NCBI GenBank assembly: GCA_016222825.1
Contig: JACRQF010000003.1
Span: 124,001-188,000 of the forward strand
DNA length: 64,000 nucleotides
Origin: Verrucomicrobiota bacterium
GTDB taxonomy: Bacteria; Verrucomicrobiota; Verrucomicrobiia; CAIQCK01
Direction of reading: 5' to 3'
The notes under the pieces were generated by a model. The model worked only from the letters and a program-made list of their open reading frames with translations, did not search any database and was not told the origin of the DNA. Below, one piece after another: positions 55,660-64,000 of the stretch. The position numbers were made by a program, and so were the translations under genes. How positions within the stretch are numbered: position 1 is the stretch's first letter; every line of letters begins with the position of its first letter.

Positions 55660-56025
55660 ATGCCCAAACACTCCCTCGTCGCCATCATCGGCTTCGCCAA
55701 CAGCGCCGTCGCCGCCGTGGAGAACGCACTGCCGCGGTGCCTCGAAAAGAACGTGGATCCCCACCTGATTGTCGCTGAAGCCAAAGACCTCTGCGCGCAA
55801 GTCCTCGCCGCCGACAGGCAAGTCAGGAGCCTCCTCAGCCAAGCCAAAACCAAGGCCGCCGAACTGGCAAAACTCAAGCGCCAGCTCTATAACAAAAGCA
55901 GCCAGTTGGTGGACCTGGGCATCTACGCCTGCGGCAAAAAGGAACCTGCCGGACAGGAGTTCTCCAGGATTCGCAGCAAGCTCCGCCGTCGCCGATCACC
56001 CCAACGGCCGGAAAAAAACACCTGA
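55660..56025 (+). CDS. Small helical hypothetical protein
   Basis: A 121-residue protein. I prefer the ATG at 55660 (MPKHSLVAIIGFANSAVAAV); frame upstream at 55585 has no obvious conservation. The sequence is helical and basic: residues 1-60 carry FANSAVAAVENALPRCLEKN and AEAKDLCAQVLAADRQVRSL, then LLSQAKTKAAELAKLKRQLY and a C-terminal RSKLRRRRSPQRPEKNT. No family is recognised. I have the impression that similar short helical proteins are frequent in verrucomicrobia, but cannot document it. The gene is followed by repeat-rich DNA, so its end could be altered. Confidence 0.5.
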   Translation: MPKHSLVAIIGFANSAVAAVENALPRCLEKNVDPHLIVAEAKDLCAQVLAADRQVRSLLSQAKTKAAELAKLKRQLYNKSSQLVDLGIYACGKKEPAGQEFSRIRSKLRRRRSPQRPEKNT

Positions 56026-56472
56026 CGCCAACGTGCCGGATCGTTCCGCCGTCGCCGCCACCCCTCCCGCACACGCCGCAGACCGCTCCGGCGTCGTCGC
56101 GACACGCGCGGGAAGCTCCGCGACGTTCTTTCGCCTTGCCACAGCGCGTCGGCGAGTCTTCGGAGCACTCCCGCGAGATTGAAAAGCGTCGGGGCAAGTT
56201 GCGCCCCGATACACAACCCACGGTTTAACACGTCTGCGCAACTCGAATGAGCTACCGATCGTTGCCAATGACCGTCGGCGAGGCGTTTTTGAATGCATCC
56301 GGGGAGCAAAAAGGTGCTCCGAAGCCTCCGTAGCTGCCATTGGAGCCTCAAACGCATCGGGGCGCGCATTGCCCCGATGTAAAATCGTCGTGTTTGTGCT
56401 TAAACTCGGGGTTTTAGCTTCTTCCCCGTTCTGTCTGGCGCAGAATTCCCGACTAGGTTGCCTATTTCGCGT
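56026..56472. other. Gene-free stretch with small palindromes
   Basis: I see no supported gene here. Two hairpins with the same word occur: GTCGGGGCAAGTTGCGCCCC at about 56188-56212 and GCATCGGGGCGCGCATTGCC at about 56354-56380. Both are GC-palindromes with the CGGGGC word and may be another repeat family. Confidence 0.5.
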
Positions 56473-56578
56473 CTTCTGTTTCACCATCGTCTTCAGAGCA
56501 GTGTGGAGCAACGGAGTGTTGGAGTATATGGAGTCGTGCAGCAGGCAAACCCAGCACTCCAACACTCCATTACTCCGC
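56473..56578. repeat. Long repeat with GGAGTGTT hairpin, copy A
   Basis: CTTCTGTTTCACCATCGTCT..., followed by a hairpin with arms GGAGTGTTGGAG... and ...CTCCAACACTCC and the loop GCAGGCAAACCC. The same order is seen at 58217-58318 (copy B). A and B flank the gene at 56695-58266. Confidence 0.8.
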
Positions 56579-56660
56579 TCCGCCATGAGTAGTTGAAGCA
56601 GCCGCGGCAGCCGCTACACTGGGGTCAAGCAGCCCGTCATGGAAAAGCGAGGATCACGCG

Positions 56661-56669
56661 TGATATAAT
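56661..56669 (+). promoter_or_regulatory. Extended -10 promoter (TGATATAAT)
   Basis: TGATATAAT matches the extended -10 consensus TGnTATAAT exactly; no good -35 is seen. It lies 26 bp upstream of ATG 56695, which supports that start over earlier in-frame codons. Confidence 0.5.
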
Positions 56670-56694
56670 GGTATCTACAGCGCCTTTCAGATTC

Positions 56695-58266
56695 ATGACC
56701 ACCAGAACGAATGACATGAGAACTGCCGACGTGAGATTGGGAGAGTTACAAATCCACCGGCTTCCGGTTGCGGCGCTGTTGCTCGCGGTTGCGTTGGTTG
56801 CTGCGGCGCAGATCGCGCGCGTCGGCGCGGCCGAAGCCGCCACTTCGCCGGCCATCGCGCAGTCAGCCCCGGACGCTTTCCGGGCCTGCCGCATCGAAGT
56901 CGTCGAGAAAGGCAGCGGTTGGCCGGTGCCGCTGGTGGAGTTGCGCACGACGCACAACGTCCGCTTCGTCAGCGACAACGCGGGGCTGATCGCCTTCGAC
57001 CTGCCGGAACTGATGGGACGCCAGACGTGGTTTGATGTCATCGGCCACGGCTACGAAGTGCCCAAGGACGGCTTCGGCATGCGCGGCGTGCGCCTCACGC
57101 CGGAGCCTGGCAAGACCCTGCGCGTTGAAGTGCGCCGCACCATCATCGCGCGTCGCATGGGACGGCTCACCGGCGGCGGCATCTTCGGCGAAAGTCAGAA
57201 ACTGGGGCTGGAGCGCGACTGGCGCGAATCCGGCGTGCTCGGTTGCGACAGCGTGCAGAACGCCGTGCATCGCGGCCGGCTCTTCTGGGCGTGGGGCGAC
57301 ACCACCATGCCGCATTATCCGCTCGGCATCTTCCACATGACCAGCGCCACCAGCGCCGTGCAGCCGCTGGCGTCGTTCGAGCCGCCGCTGCGCTTGCGGC
57401 TCGATTACTTCACCAACGACAAGGGCCAACCGCGCGGCGTCGCCGAGATGCCCGGCAGCGGCCCGACGTGGGCCAGCGGTTACGTCAGCCTGCCCGACAA
57501 GACCGGCGCGCCGCGGCTGGTCGCGTCCTACGTGAAGATCAAACCGCCGATGGATGCCTATCAGGCTGGGCTTGCTGTTTGGAACGATGAAAGCCGTCGC
57601 TTCGAGTTGTTGCGCGTGCTTTGGACCAAGTCCAACGACGCGCCGAAACCGCCGCCGTTCCCCGAGGGGCAGCCCGCGTTTTGGAAAGACGCCGCCGGCA
57701 AACAGTGGGTGCTCTTCGGCATCAACCTGCCGACGCTGCGCTGCCCGGCGACGTTCGAGGCATGGCAGGACGCCTCCACTTGGGAAGTGCTCAAGCCGCA
57801 GAAAACCGTGCCTGCCGCGAGCGATGGCGCAGCCGTCAAGCTTCACAGCGGCTCCATTGCGTGGCATCCGTGGCGCAAACGATGGGTCACCGTCTTCATG
57901 CAACACTTCGGCAAGCCCTCGGCGTTCGGCGAACTCTGGTATGCCGAGGCGGACACGCCGCAAGGACCGTGGGGCCCGGCCGTCAAAGTCCTCACGCACG
58001 AGAACTACACCTTCTACAACCCGCGGCTGCACCCGGAGTTCACCCCCGAAGGCTCGCCGATGCTCTTCTTCGAGGGCACCTACACCCACACCTTCAGCGA
58101 CAACAAACAACCCACGCCGCGGCACGATTACAACCAGGTGCTCTACCGCCTCGACCTCGACGATCCCGCGCTGGCGCCGGCGCAGTTGCGGATTGGCGGG
58201 GCTGCGCCTTCTTCTTCGTCTGCTTCTCCACCATCGCCTTCAAAGCGAAAAGCACCCATGGAGTAA
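56695..58266 (+). CDS. Exported protein with beta-propeller-like body, unknown
   Basis: A 523-residue protein (start 56695; 56716 is possible). A hydrophobic signal is at about residues 20-45 (LPVAALLLAVALVAAAQIAR). Residues about 65-165 form a small beta domain (CRIEVVEKGSGWPVPLVELR), an Ig/CNA-like fold. From about 175 a five-blade-propeller-like region resembling GH32/GH43/DUF4185 is suggested by HRGRLFWAWGDTTMPHYPLG, TWASGYVSLPDKTGAPRLVA, FWKDAAGKQWVLFGINLPTL and ENYTFYNPRLHPEFTPEGSP. Whether it is a glycosidase is uncertain. The last about 25 residues (SSSSASPPSPSKRKAPME) and the stop are encoded by repeat copy B, so the native C-terminus was probably replaced. Confidence 0.65.
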   Translation: MTTRTNDMRTADVRLGELQIHRLPVAALLLAVALVAAAQIARVGAAEAATSPAIAQSAPDAFRACRIEVVEKGSGWPVPLVELRTTHNVRFVSDNAGLIAFDLPELMGRQTWFDVIGHGYEVPKDGFGMRGVRLTPEPGKTLRVEVRRTIIARRMGRLTGGGIFGESQKLGLERDWRESGVLGCDSVQNAVHRGRLFWAWGDTTMPHYPLGIFHMTSATSAVQPLASFEPPLRLRLDYFTNDKGQPRGVAEMPGSGPTWASGYVSLPDKTGAPRLVASYVKIKPPMDAYQAGLAVWNDESRRFELLRVLWTKSNDAPKPPPFPEGQPAFWKDAAGKQWVLFGINLPTLRCPATFEAWQDASTWEVLKPQKTVPAASDGAAVKLHSGSIAWHPWRKRWVTVFMQHFGKPSAFGELWYAEADTPQGPWGPAVKVLTHENYTFYNPRLHPEFTPEGSPMLFFEGTYTHTFSDNKQPTPRHDYNQVLYRLDLDDPALAPAQLRIGGAAPSSSSASPPSPSKRKAPME

Positions 58267-58318
58267 TGGAGTCGTGGAGTCGCGCGGCAGGCAAACCCAT
58301 CACTCCAACACTCCATTC
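58217..58318. repeat. Long repeat with GGAGTAAT hairpin, copy B
   Basis: Shares with copy A the words CTTCTCCACCATCGCCTTCA (copy A: CTTCTGTTTCACCATCGTCT), GGAGTCGTG, GCAGGCAAACCCA and CACTCCAACACTCCATT, in the same order and orientation. It supplies the C-terminal codons and stop of the gene 56695-58266. The remaining gap to 58428 holds no gene that I can support. Confidence 0.8.
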
Positions 58319-58428
58319 CGCACCGCTCTCACCGCTCTCCATCGCCGCGAAGCCAGACCGGTGGAGCGAGAACGTGCTCTCGCGGCTGACAGTAGAAAAC
58401 TGTCGCGAACAGAAGTGGCCCCGATGGT

Positions 58429-60594
58429 TTATGGGGTCAGCAGCACCGCTCGATACAGTTCGGCGGGGAGTTTCACTTTGACGACGCTCCCTTCCAGCGG
58501 CACCGTCTGGCCGGTCACGGCGTCGGTGGCCTTGGCGAACTTCCCGGGAAGATTCAATGTGACCACCTCTTCGACATCCTTCTTGCCTTCGTTGGCCAGG
58601 ATCAGCAGGACTTTGCCTGGCCGCGCGTAGTAGGAAATCTTCGTCGTGGGATGGGCGGCTTTGACCGTCTGGTCCTTCTCGTTGTCCCACCATCCGTGGA
58701 AGACCATCTCCGGCGTCCAACGCCCCATCTTGTCCAGGGCGATCCACGCGTCGTTGATGGACTTCTGTTCCATGGCCCCGTCATACATCCGGAACCCGTT
58801 GAGCAACGCGTAGCGATACATCTTGTCGCTGTAGAACTTGAATTCGGCGGGGTGCTCTTTCCAGTAATCCTCAATGAGGTATTTGATTTGGGGCAACAGG
58901 CGCGAATCGAACCCGCAGGATTCCAAACAGTCGTAATCCATCAACGCCCGCGGGACCTTGTCGTAGTCGGGCACGTAGCTGGCGGGGTTTTTCTGGACGG
59001 CGGCGGCGGAAGGGCTTCCAGCGAAGATGCAGTTGAGGATCTCTCCGGTGACCACGATGTCCATGAACGAGTTCAGCCCCTTGGAGGTGTGCGACTGGTG
59101 CTGGGTGATGATGAGGTCGGGGTTGATCTTCTTGGTCGCTATCCAGAGACGCTTGAGCAACTCGCGGTTGGCGAACACGCCGAAGTAAAGATGCGGCTGT
59201 TTGCCCGTCGGCTCGACGATGTGCTTGTGGTTGGTGTTGCGGCAGGAGATGACCACCTCGCCGTGGTCGAAGTAGATGCCGTCTATCTTCTCCTTCTCGA
59301 CGGCCTCGCAGTAGTAATACACCAGAAAGTCAGCGTAGGACTTCGGCCAGGCGCAGACGCGGTAGCCGTCCCAATGCATGTTTTGTTGTTTCAACAGGTC
59401 CTGGGTCTCGCCCGCGTCGTATTTCTTCCATCGTGCAGGCGCCGACCTGCCGGCGGGTTCCAGATACCACTGCTCATAGAACTTTCGCGGCGCTGGATGG
59501 ACTGCGTTGGAATACCAGAGCGCGCCATAGGGGATGAACTTCAGGCGCTCCCGCTTGTCGGCTTCCCGGCATCTGCGATAGGCTGCGTTGTTCGGATCAA
59601 AGACGGGCAGGCTGTCGTAGAGCTGGGCAAAATCACCGGGGAAATGAATGGCGTAATGATCGTAGGTGTCGCGGCTGGCCCCCGCCTTGAACGCGCTCAG
59701 GAACCGCCCGCCCGCCGCCAGCCGCATCTGCCGCAGGCGGGGATCGAACGGTTTCAGCGGCGTGGGGAACAGCGCGAACTCCACGGTCTTGGTCTTGTCG
59801 AGCGTAACGGGATGATCAACGACGTTCATCACCAAGTCTGTCGAGCCCTTGCCCGGGATGATCGCCAGCGCCTTCTTCGGGTCGGCGTAATCCCACTGGG
59901 CGTTGGTTTCGGCGTTCCAAGTCAGGCCCACCTTGCGGTTCACAAGCGATACCTCGGGCATGAACTCCACTTCCACAGGCTTGCCGTCCAGTTCCTTCAC
60001 GGCGTTGCTGATGTCCATTTTGTTTGTGCGCATCTGGACGAAGTCATACTCCAGGAACCGCGCCAGGACCTTGGCCACCTCGTTGGAAACCGGAATGATG
60101 ATGCGGTAGCTGGCGATGCCGACGGGAGCTTCGGGTGTCAACAGCACGTTGATCTTGATCATGCCGTCGAACTCGATAGTGGTCGTCGTTGTGCATTTCA
60201 ACCCGGGGACCGAGCCTGTGCTTTCCAGAACCACCTGGTCCTCGCGTTTGGACAAGACCGTGGTCTTGACGTTGTGAAATGCCAGCGGCTTGCCGTTGGC
60301 CATAATCTCCAGGCGCATCGGTGCGGCCAACAGCGGCACCTTCTGGCTTGTGATTTGGACTGGCAGGAAACTGTCCTTGAACTCAATGGTCCTGCCCCAC
60401 ACCCCGAAGGTCTGTCCGTCAACTGTTACAGGCGTCCACGGAGCCGGGACCTCGCGTTCCATCCCCAGTGTGTTGTCCAGCCACGGGAACTGGTCTTTGC
60501 CCGGCGACTCAGCGAGACAGACAGACGCGACCGCCAGCATCGCCGCAAACATCAGGCCGTAATAAAACCTGCCGGACACACAGTCATGTCGCAT
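58429..60594 (-). CDS. Exported DUF6067-like glycoside-hydrolase-type protein
   Basis: A 721-residue protein with a Sec signal (GLMFAAMLAVASVCLAESP). About residues 45-320 are beta-rich, with PWTPVTVDGQTFGVWGRTIE, then EFALFPTPLKPFDPR near 280. This N-terminal layout matches DUF6067 proteins. About 330-620 is an alpha/beta barrel with CAWPKSYADFLVYYYCEAVE, the acidic EKIDGIYFDHGEVVISCRNT, then LIITQHQSHTSKGLNSF and YDCLESCGFD. A C-terminal beta domain ends VKVKLPAELYRAVLL. The Asp/Glu in the IYFDHGE segment is a candidate catalytic residue. The barrel is glycosidase-like, substrate unknown. It starts downstream of the parallel-beta-helix gene (27 bp) on the same strand, which suggests one transcript of secreted glycan enzymes. 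Confidence 0.75.
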   Translation of the reverse strand: MRHDCVSGRFYYGLMFAAMLAVASVCLAESPGKDQFPWLDNTLGMEREVPAPWTPVTVDGQTFGVWGRTIEFKDSFLPVQITSQKVPLLAAPMRLEIMANGKPLAFHNVKTTVLSKREDQVVLESTGSVPGLKCTTTTTIEFDGMIKINVLLTPEAPVGIASYRIIIPVSNEVAKVLARFLEYDFVQMRTNKMDISNAVKELDGKPVEVEFMPEVSLVNRKVGLTWNAETNAQWDYADPKKALAIIPGKGSTDLVMNVVDHPVTLDKTKTVEFALFPTPLKPFDPRLRQMRLAAGGRFLSAFKAGASRDTYDHYAIHFPGDFAQLYDSLPVFDPNNAAYRRCREADKRERLKFIPYGALWYSNAVHPAPRKFYEQWYLEPAGRSAPARWKKYDAGETQDLLKQQNMHWDGYRVCAWPKSYADFLVYYYCEAVEKEKIDGIYFDHGEVVISCRNTNHKHIVEPTGKQPHLYFGVFANRELLKRLWIATKKINPDLIITQHQSHTSKGLNSFMDIVVTGEILNCIFAGSPSAAAVQKNPASYVPDYDKVPRALMDYDCLESCGFDSRLLPQIKYLIEDYWKEHPAEFKFYSDKMYRYALLNGFRMYDGAMEQKSINDAWIALDKMGRWTPEMVFHGWWDNEKDQTVKAAHPTTKISYYARPGKVLLILANEGKKDVEEVVTLNLPGKFAKATDAVTGQTVPLEGSVVKVKLPAELYRAVLLTP

Positions 60595-60621
60595 TGATCT
60601 GTCTCCTTGTTCTTTGCATCT

Positions 60622-62160
60622 CTATTTCGCATCCTTGCCGACCGGAGGAGCGGCCGGCTTGTCTTTCGCTTCGTCGAATCCTCTAATATCTTGGATCTTC
60701 GCGCCGGAGGTCGTGAACCCGGCCATCGTGATTTCGCGGCCGGTGCGTGGCGCCTGGCACAGAATGCCGTAATCAATCGCACCGGGATGCTGTTTGTTAA
60801 TGGCGGAGCATTGTTCGACTTTGATCCTTCGCGGCGTAGGCAGGCCGGCTTTCGATTCGATCCGGATCCCGGACATGGTCATCACCCGGCTGCCATCGGC
60901 CTTGTTCCAGTAGCCGTTCGCGCCGGTTTCCAGCGCGCGACATCCCTTCAGCTCGATATTCTCGGATTCCGCCCCGACCAGGAACCCGCTGATCCCACCC
61001 CGGACGGCCGTGCAGTTGATGATCCGGCCGTTTTGCTTGGGGTGCGCGAGCTTGAACGCCCAACCAATCGTGTCTGTGACGGTGCAGTTCTCGAAAACGA
61101 AGTCCCGTCCGGACTTGCCAGTGAAATCTATGCCCTCCCACGCTTTCGCAATGTCGCAGTTGCGGATGACGATGTTCGTCACCATGCCGATCGTCATGCC
61201 GTCCGACTGCAACGGATAGAGCAGGTCGCCGATCTTCGTCTGGAGCCGCTCGATTTTGGAATCGAGGATTTCGACGTCGTTGGAGAGGCCGACGAACATC
61301 CCGACCAGTTGCTCCTGAATCCGGACGCGCACGAAGCGTTTCGCGCCGGCGCGGAATTCGTAAATCGGGAAATTGTTCCAGCCAAAATCGTCGCGGACTT
61401 CGTCGGCCGTGAGACGTTCGAAGATGTCGTCACCGGCATACGGCGCCCAGTTCATGTCGTGGATGTGCAGCCGTTCGAGTCGCACCTTGGCGCAGCGCGA
61501 AACCACCAGCCCGGAACCTTTGCCGTCACCGGTGATGACAACTTCGCGCATTTGCACCGGGCCGGCGTAGTCGAGACGAATCCCGGCGCCGTCGCTTCGA
61601 CCGCCGGATTGCGGATTCTTTCCGCGATCAATGCTGATCTTTTCCAGACGGACGGCGACCGGTTTTCCTTCGGTGCCTCGGATCGAGAGCGTGCGGAGGG
61701 CGATACCAGGCAGCAACGCCGCCAAATCGCCGGCCGACGGAACGGGATTGTCCGCATACGTGCCCTCGCCGTCCGGTCGCAACACGGGCAGGCCCTTCAC
61801 CATCGAGCGCAGGGCATCGGCGGGTTGCACCTTCAAAGCGCCGCTGCTCCGGAAGTATTTGCGCGTGTCGGGCGGGTCCATCGTCTGCACCAACTTGGCG
61901 TTGCGGAAATCAACGCTGGTCGTGACCTCGATGCTGCCCCGCACGGCATAGGTGAGGCCCTCGCCGTCCACCGGCGCGCCCTTCGCGCCATTCAACGCCA
62001 CCTCGATGGCCGCGCGGTCGTTAGTCCGCCCGTCACCGACAGCTCCGAGCGAGCGGAGAGTTAGCGGGGCCGCTGTCGCAGCCAGCGGGCCGGAAGACAT
62101 GGCCACCGCAAGCGCAATGGCGTGTATGAAGCAGTGACGATTGAGAGGATGGTTTTTCAT
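60622..62160 (-). CDS. Exported right-handed parallel beta-helix protein (pectate-lyase-like)
   Basis: A 512-residue protein. The start at MKNHPLNRHC (62160) precedes a Sec signal (FIHAIALAVAMSSGPLAATA). LGAVGDGRTNDRAAIEVAL (about 37) is the DGxTDD-type opening of pectate-lyase-3/GH28-like beta-helix proteins. Many short repeats with N-x-x-I/V and D/G turns follow (IVIRNCDIAKAWEGIDFTG, FVFENCTVTDTIGWAFKL, GRIINCTAVRGGISGFLVGA, ENIELKGCRALETGANGYWN). A lyase or hydrolase for an acidic polysaccharide is likely, but I cannot point to the catalytic set. The 27 bp to the DUF6067 gene downstream support co-transcription. Confidence 0.78.
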   Translation of the reverse strand: MKNHPLNRHCFIHAIALAVAMSSGPLAATAAPLTLRSLGAVGDGRTNDRAAIEVALNGAKGAPVDGEGLTYAVRGSIEVTTSVDFRNAKLVQTMDPPDTRKYFRSSGALKVQPADALRSMVKGLPVLRPDGEGTYADNPVPSAGDLAALLPGIALRTLSIRGTEGKPVAVRLEKISIDRGKNPQSGGRSDGAGIRLDYAGPVQMREVVITGDGKGSGLVVSRCAKVRLERLHIHDMNWAPYAGDDIFERLTADEVRDDFGWNNFPIYEFRAGAKRFVRVRIQEQLVGMFVGLSNDVEILDSKIERLQTKIGDLLYPLQSDGMTIGMVTNIVIRNCDIAKAWEGIDFTGKSGRDFVFENCTVTDTIGWAFKLAHPKQNGRIINCTAVRGGISGFLVGAESENIELKGCRALETGANGYWNKADGSRVMTMSGIRIESKAGLPTPRRIKVEQCSAINKQHPGAIDYGILCQAPRTGREITMAGFTTSGAKIQDIRGFDEAKDKPAAPPVGKDAK

Positions 62161-62210
62161 GAGCGGTTGAATCCAAGCGAGATCGTTTCTCAAGGCTTGC
62201 CTTTCGAGTC

Positions 62211-62340
62211 TCACGAAAGGCGGGCCGCTTCAAGGATTTTCAGCAGCGTTGCAGTTGCGCGTTCAGGTTTAAACCGCAGCGGCACAGTCGGTTTGTTGCC
62301 GATCAACGCGAGCACCACGGGCAAGAAACCCGGTTTCATG
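62211..62340 (-). CDS. Possible 42-residue ORF overlapping the upstream stop
   Basis: A short frame (MKPGFLPVVLALIGNKPTVP... to ...ILEAARLS) whose ATG overlaps the TGA of the gene at 62336-64000 as ATGA, which often indicates coupled translation. The ending resembles the tail of a longer domain, so it could be a gene remnant or the true C-terminus of the upstream protein after a frameshift. There is no independent support. Confidence 0.25.
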
Positions 62341-64000
62341 GGAGCGGGAACTTCTGGAGGGTTGCAGTAATTGACTGGAGGCGTTTGTAATCGCCTGTGA
62401 AATACAAAAGCGTTTTGCCGCAGGGTGGGTCCACCTCGAACCGATCTGTTTGTCTGCCAATCAACCGGTCCGCAAACAAATCGTAAACATCGCATTTCTG
62501 GGGAAGTGCGATGGTTTTCTTGTGAGGCGAATGAACGTGGAGCGCCAGCAGGTTCCGGTTGTGCCAGACAATTTCGTCTTCGTCGCAATAGATGTGCACG
62601 CCGGCCAGCCGTGCCACCTCGCGTAGCAGGCGGGATGACATGAGGTGCGTGCCGGAGTAAACGGATGTCCAGCGCGGAAGACGTTTGAGTGCGCAGCCGA
62701 TCTTGTCCGTGTCGTTATACGTCGCGATGACGCTGGCGCCGGAGTCCTCGACGAAGAACTGCGGAAACACTTGGATGGATTTTGGAATGAACGGCTTTTC
62801 GGGCGTCGCGTAGCCCGGACCGGTGATGACAGGACGCGGCTGAGCGCCAAACTGGAATCCAACCGGAAAACGCGCTGACGGAGGATTGTTCACGATCGTC
62901 ATCAGTGGACTGAGCCGTTTCTCGATGCACCCCAACCGCATCCCGGTCAGGCTCGATGCGTGCTCGATTGCCAGCTTCGTCTCGGCGTCGGGGTTGATCA
63001 GACCGGCTCCATAAGACCAGAGCAGGACTTTGCCGTCACGCTGGAGGTGCCGCCTTACTTTTTCCCGCTTCGCGTTGTTGAGGCAAAACGCGTTCGGGAA
63101 AATGAACAGCTTATGCCGGTCAACCTCTTCCCGCCCGATGTCCTCCATCATATACACGTCATAATCCGCGCCGATGTATGCGAACTCCTGAAGCATCTGG
63201 CGGCAGAGCGCGACGAAGTTCACGTGCTCGGAGGCGTGGTAGATGCTGTCCCAGTCGAAGATGACCGCGATCTCGGCGTTTCGCCTGCGATCGAGCTTCA
63301 TGGCCAGCCGGCTCAGACGCCCGATCTCCTTGATGGTTTTGTGATGCTCGTCCTTGGTGAACCACGGAAACGCAATCTCAAACCAGTAACCGTATTCCGA
63401 GGCGGTGGCGAGTCGCGCAAAATCCCGGCGCAGCACATTCACGTCGCCTTCGGCATCCAACGGCGCTCCATACGTGCGCTCGGTTCTGGCCGAATCAACT
63501 CGCCTGTCTTTCACGGCGCTCGTGCGGGTGTCGCATTCGATCCAGAAGCACTTGTTCCGAAGCCGCATCGAGTCGGCCGGACCGCGGAAGGCGAGAGTTT
63601 CGCCCAAGTTCCTCGATTCGTAGTGCCACGGGGTGGACATGAAATCTATGTAGGCCGATTGCAGGGATGTGCCGAACCCGGATGGCCCGGCCGATTGGAA
63701 GCCAGTGGCGGCAAAGGGCGGAGAATGCAGTCCACCGGCGATGAGCTTGCCTTTTGTGGCCCGCTTGACCGTTTCGCAGAAATAGCCGAGCCGCTCGTGC
63801 ATCACCGCGCACATCGCGCTGTGAAAGTCTATGGACTTCTGCGTGCCGGCCGCCTGCGGATTTCGGAAATGGCCGAAGCTTCCCGGAACCTGCCACTTGG
63901 ATTCATTGCAGCTCGATGCGCCATCAATGCCGCGCTCCTGCAAAGTCGGCGGCTGGATGGTGTCGAATGTTGCCGCCGAATCGCCCCATGCCCGACGCAA
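62336..64000 (-). CDS. Putative glycoside hydrolase with GH42-like middle domain (partial)
   Basis: The C-terminal 554 residues of a protein that runs beyond the end of the window; its start is not seen. The first visible 220 residues look like the end of a TIM barrel (YIDFMSTPWHYESRNLGETL, YGYWFEIAFPWFTKDEHHKT). About 235-400 is an alpha/beta segment like the GH42 beta-galactosidase trimerisation (GATase-like) domain: NAEIAVIFDWDSIYHASEHV, VYMMEDIGREEVDRHKLFIF and GKVLLWSYGAGLINPDAETK. The C-terminal 130 residues form a beta domain with ARLAGVHIYCDEDEIVWHNR. A glycosidase role on beta-linked galactosides is possible, but the active site is not in the part seen. Confidence 0.65.
   Translation of the reverse strand: MRRAWGDSAATFDTIQPPTLQERGIDGASSCNESKWQVPGSFGHFRNPQAAGTQKSIDFHSAMCAVMHERLGYFCETVKRATKGKLIAGGLHSPPFAATGFQSAGPSGFGTSLQSAYIDFMSTPWHYESRNLGETLAFRGPADSMRLRNKCFWIECDTRTSAVKDRRVDSARTERTYGAPLDAEGDVNVLRRDFARLATASEYGYWFEIAFPWFTKDEHHKTIKEIGRLSRLAMKLDRRRNAEIAVIFDWDSIYHASEHVNFVALCRQMLQEFAYIGADYDVYMMEDIGREEVDRHKLFIFPNAFCLNNAKREKVRRHLQRDGKVLLWSYGAGLINPDAETKLAIEHASSLTGMRLGCIEKRLSPLMTIVNNPPSARFPVGFQFGAQPRPVITGPGYATPEKPFIPKSIQVFPQFFVEDSGASVIATYNDTDKIGCALKRLPRWTSVYSGTHLMSSRLLREVARLAGVHIYCDEDEIVWHNRNLLALHVHSPHKKTIALPQKCDVYDLFADRLIGRQTDRFEVDPPCGKTLLYFTGDYKRLQSITATLQKFPLP

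Overview
This is a GC-rich chromosomal window from a member of the Verrucomicrobiota, most likely an uncultured Limisphaerales/Pedosphaeraceae-type bacterium. The assignment is inference from gene content. Supporting it are a double-length UvrA like that of chlamydiae, a PEP-CTERM protein, many exported glycan-related proteins (DUF6259, DUF6067, NPCBM, DUF1080, Tat-exported Gfo/Idh/MocA), and short repeats lying inside coding sequences. No rRNA operon, phage, CRISPR array or classical IS is visible. One tRNA is present (Leu, CAG anticodon).

Layout. 26-3300: exported coiled-coil protein translationally coupled to an NPCBM protein. 3309-12470: exported glycan and sugar enzymes, a zinc-ribbon/PTS-IIA fusion, a sugar-phosphate-type HAD phosphatase and an oxidoreductase. 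12478-17909: TonB-dependent receptor, DRE-TIM aldolase, isochorismatase-like hydrolase, TPR protein and Aat. 18022-20091: membrane glycosyltransferase-like protein. 20106-28948 (minus): a MoxR/DUF58/BatA/VWA operon led by a squalene-cyclase-like toroid protein. 29130-33854: tRNA-Leu, a CBM48 + GT4 pair, a DMT transporter, a PEP-CTERM trypsin-like protein and a ThuA protein. 34151-38189: dnaK-groES-groEL. 38299-42466: an AT-rich probable foreign gene, a repeat-rich intergenic region, a lipoprotein and two tiny conserved-looking genes below 60 codons. 42467-48765: multiheme cytochrome and the double uvrA. 48836-55507: glycan/sugar catabolism genes (Gfo/Idh/MocA, DUF1080, PQQ propeller, DapA/NanA-like lyase, CPBP protease, MFS transporter). 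55660-64000: repeat-rich DNA and four large secreted or carbohydrate-active proteins, the last running off the window.

The most unusual content is repetitive. Two cassettes of almost equal size (430 and 426 bp), each coding one four-helix-bundle protein of the 23S-rRNA-intervening-sequence family, sit exactly at gene junctions inside the MoxR/Bat operon. Each is bounded by inverted arrays of tandem heptamers, and in both cases the stop codon of the upstream gene lies in the outermost heptamer. Heptamer arrays with the same 7-nt period but different sequence occur alone at several other places, often inside genes. A second class, palindromes of 56-80 bp often starting GTAG, is inserted in frame in coding sequences: several hits in uvrA, one in batA and one in the NPCBM gene. 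Together they look like an undescribed small mobile-element system; that reading is inference.
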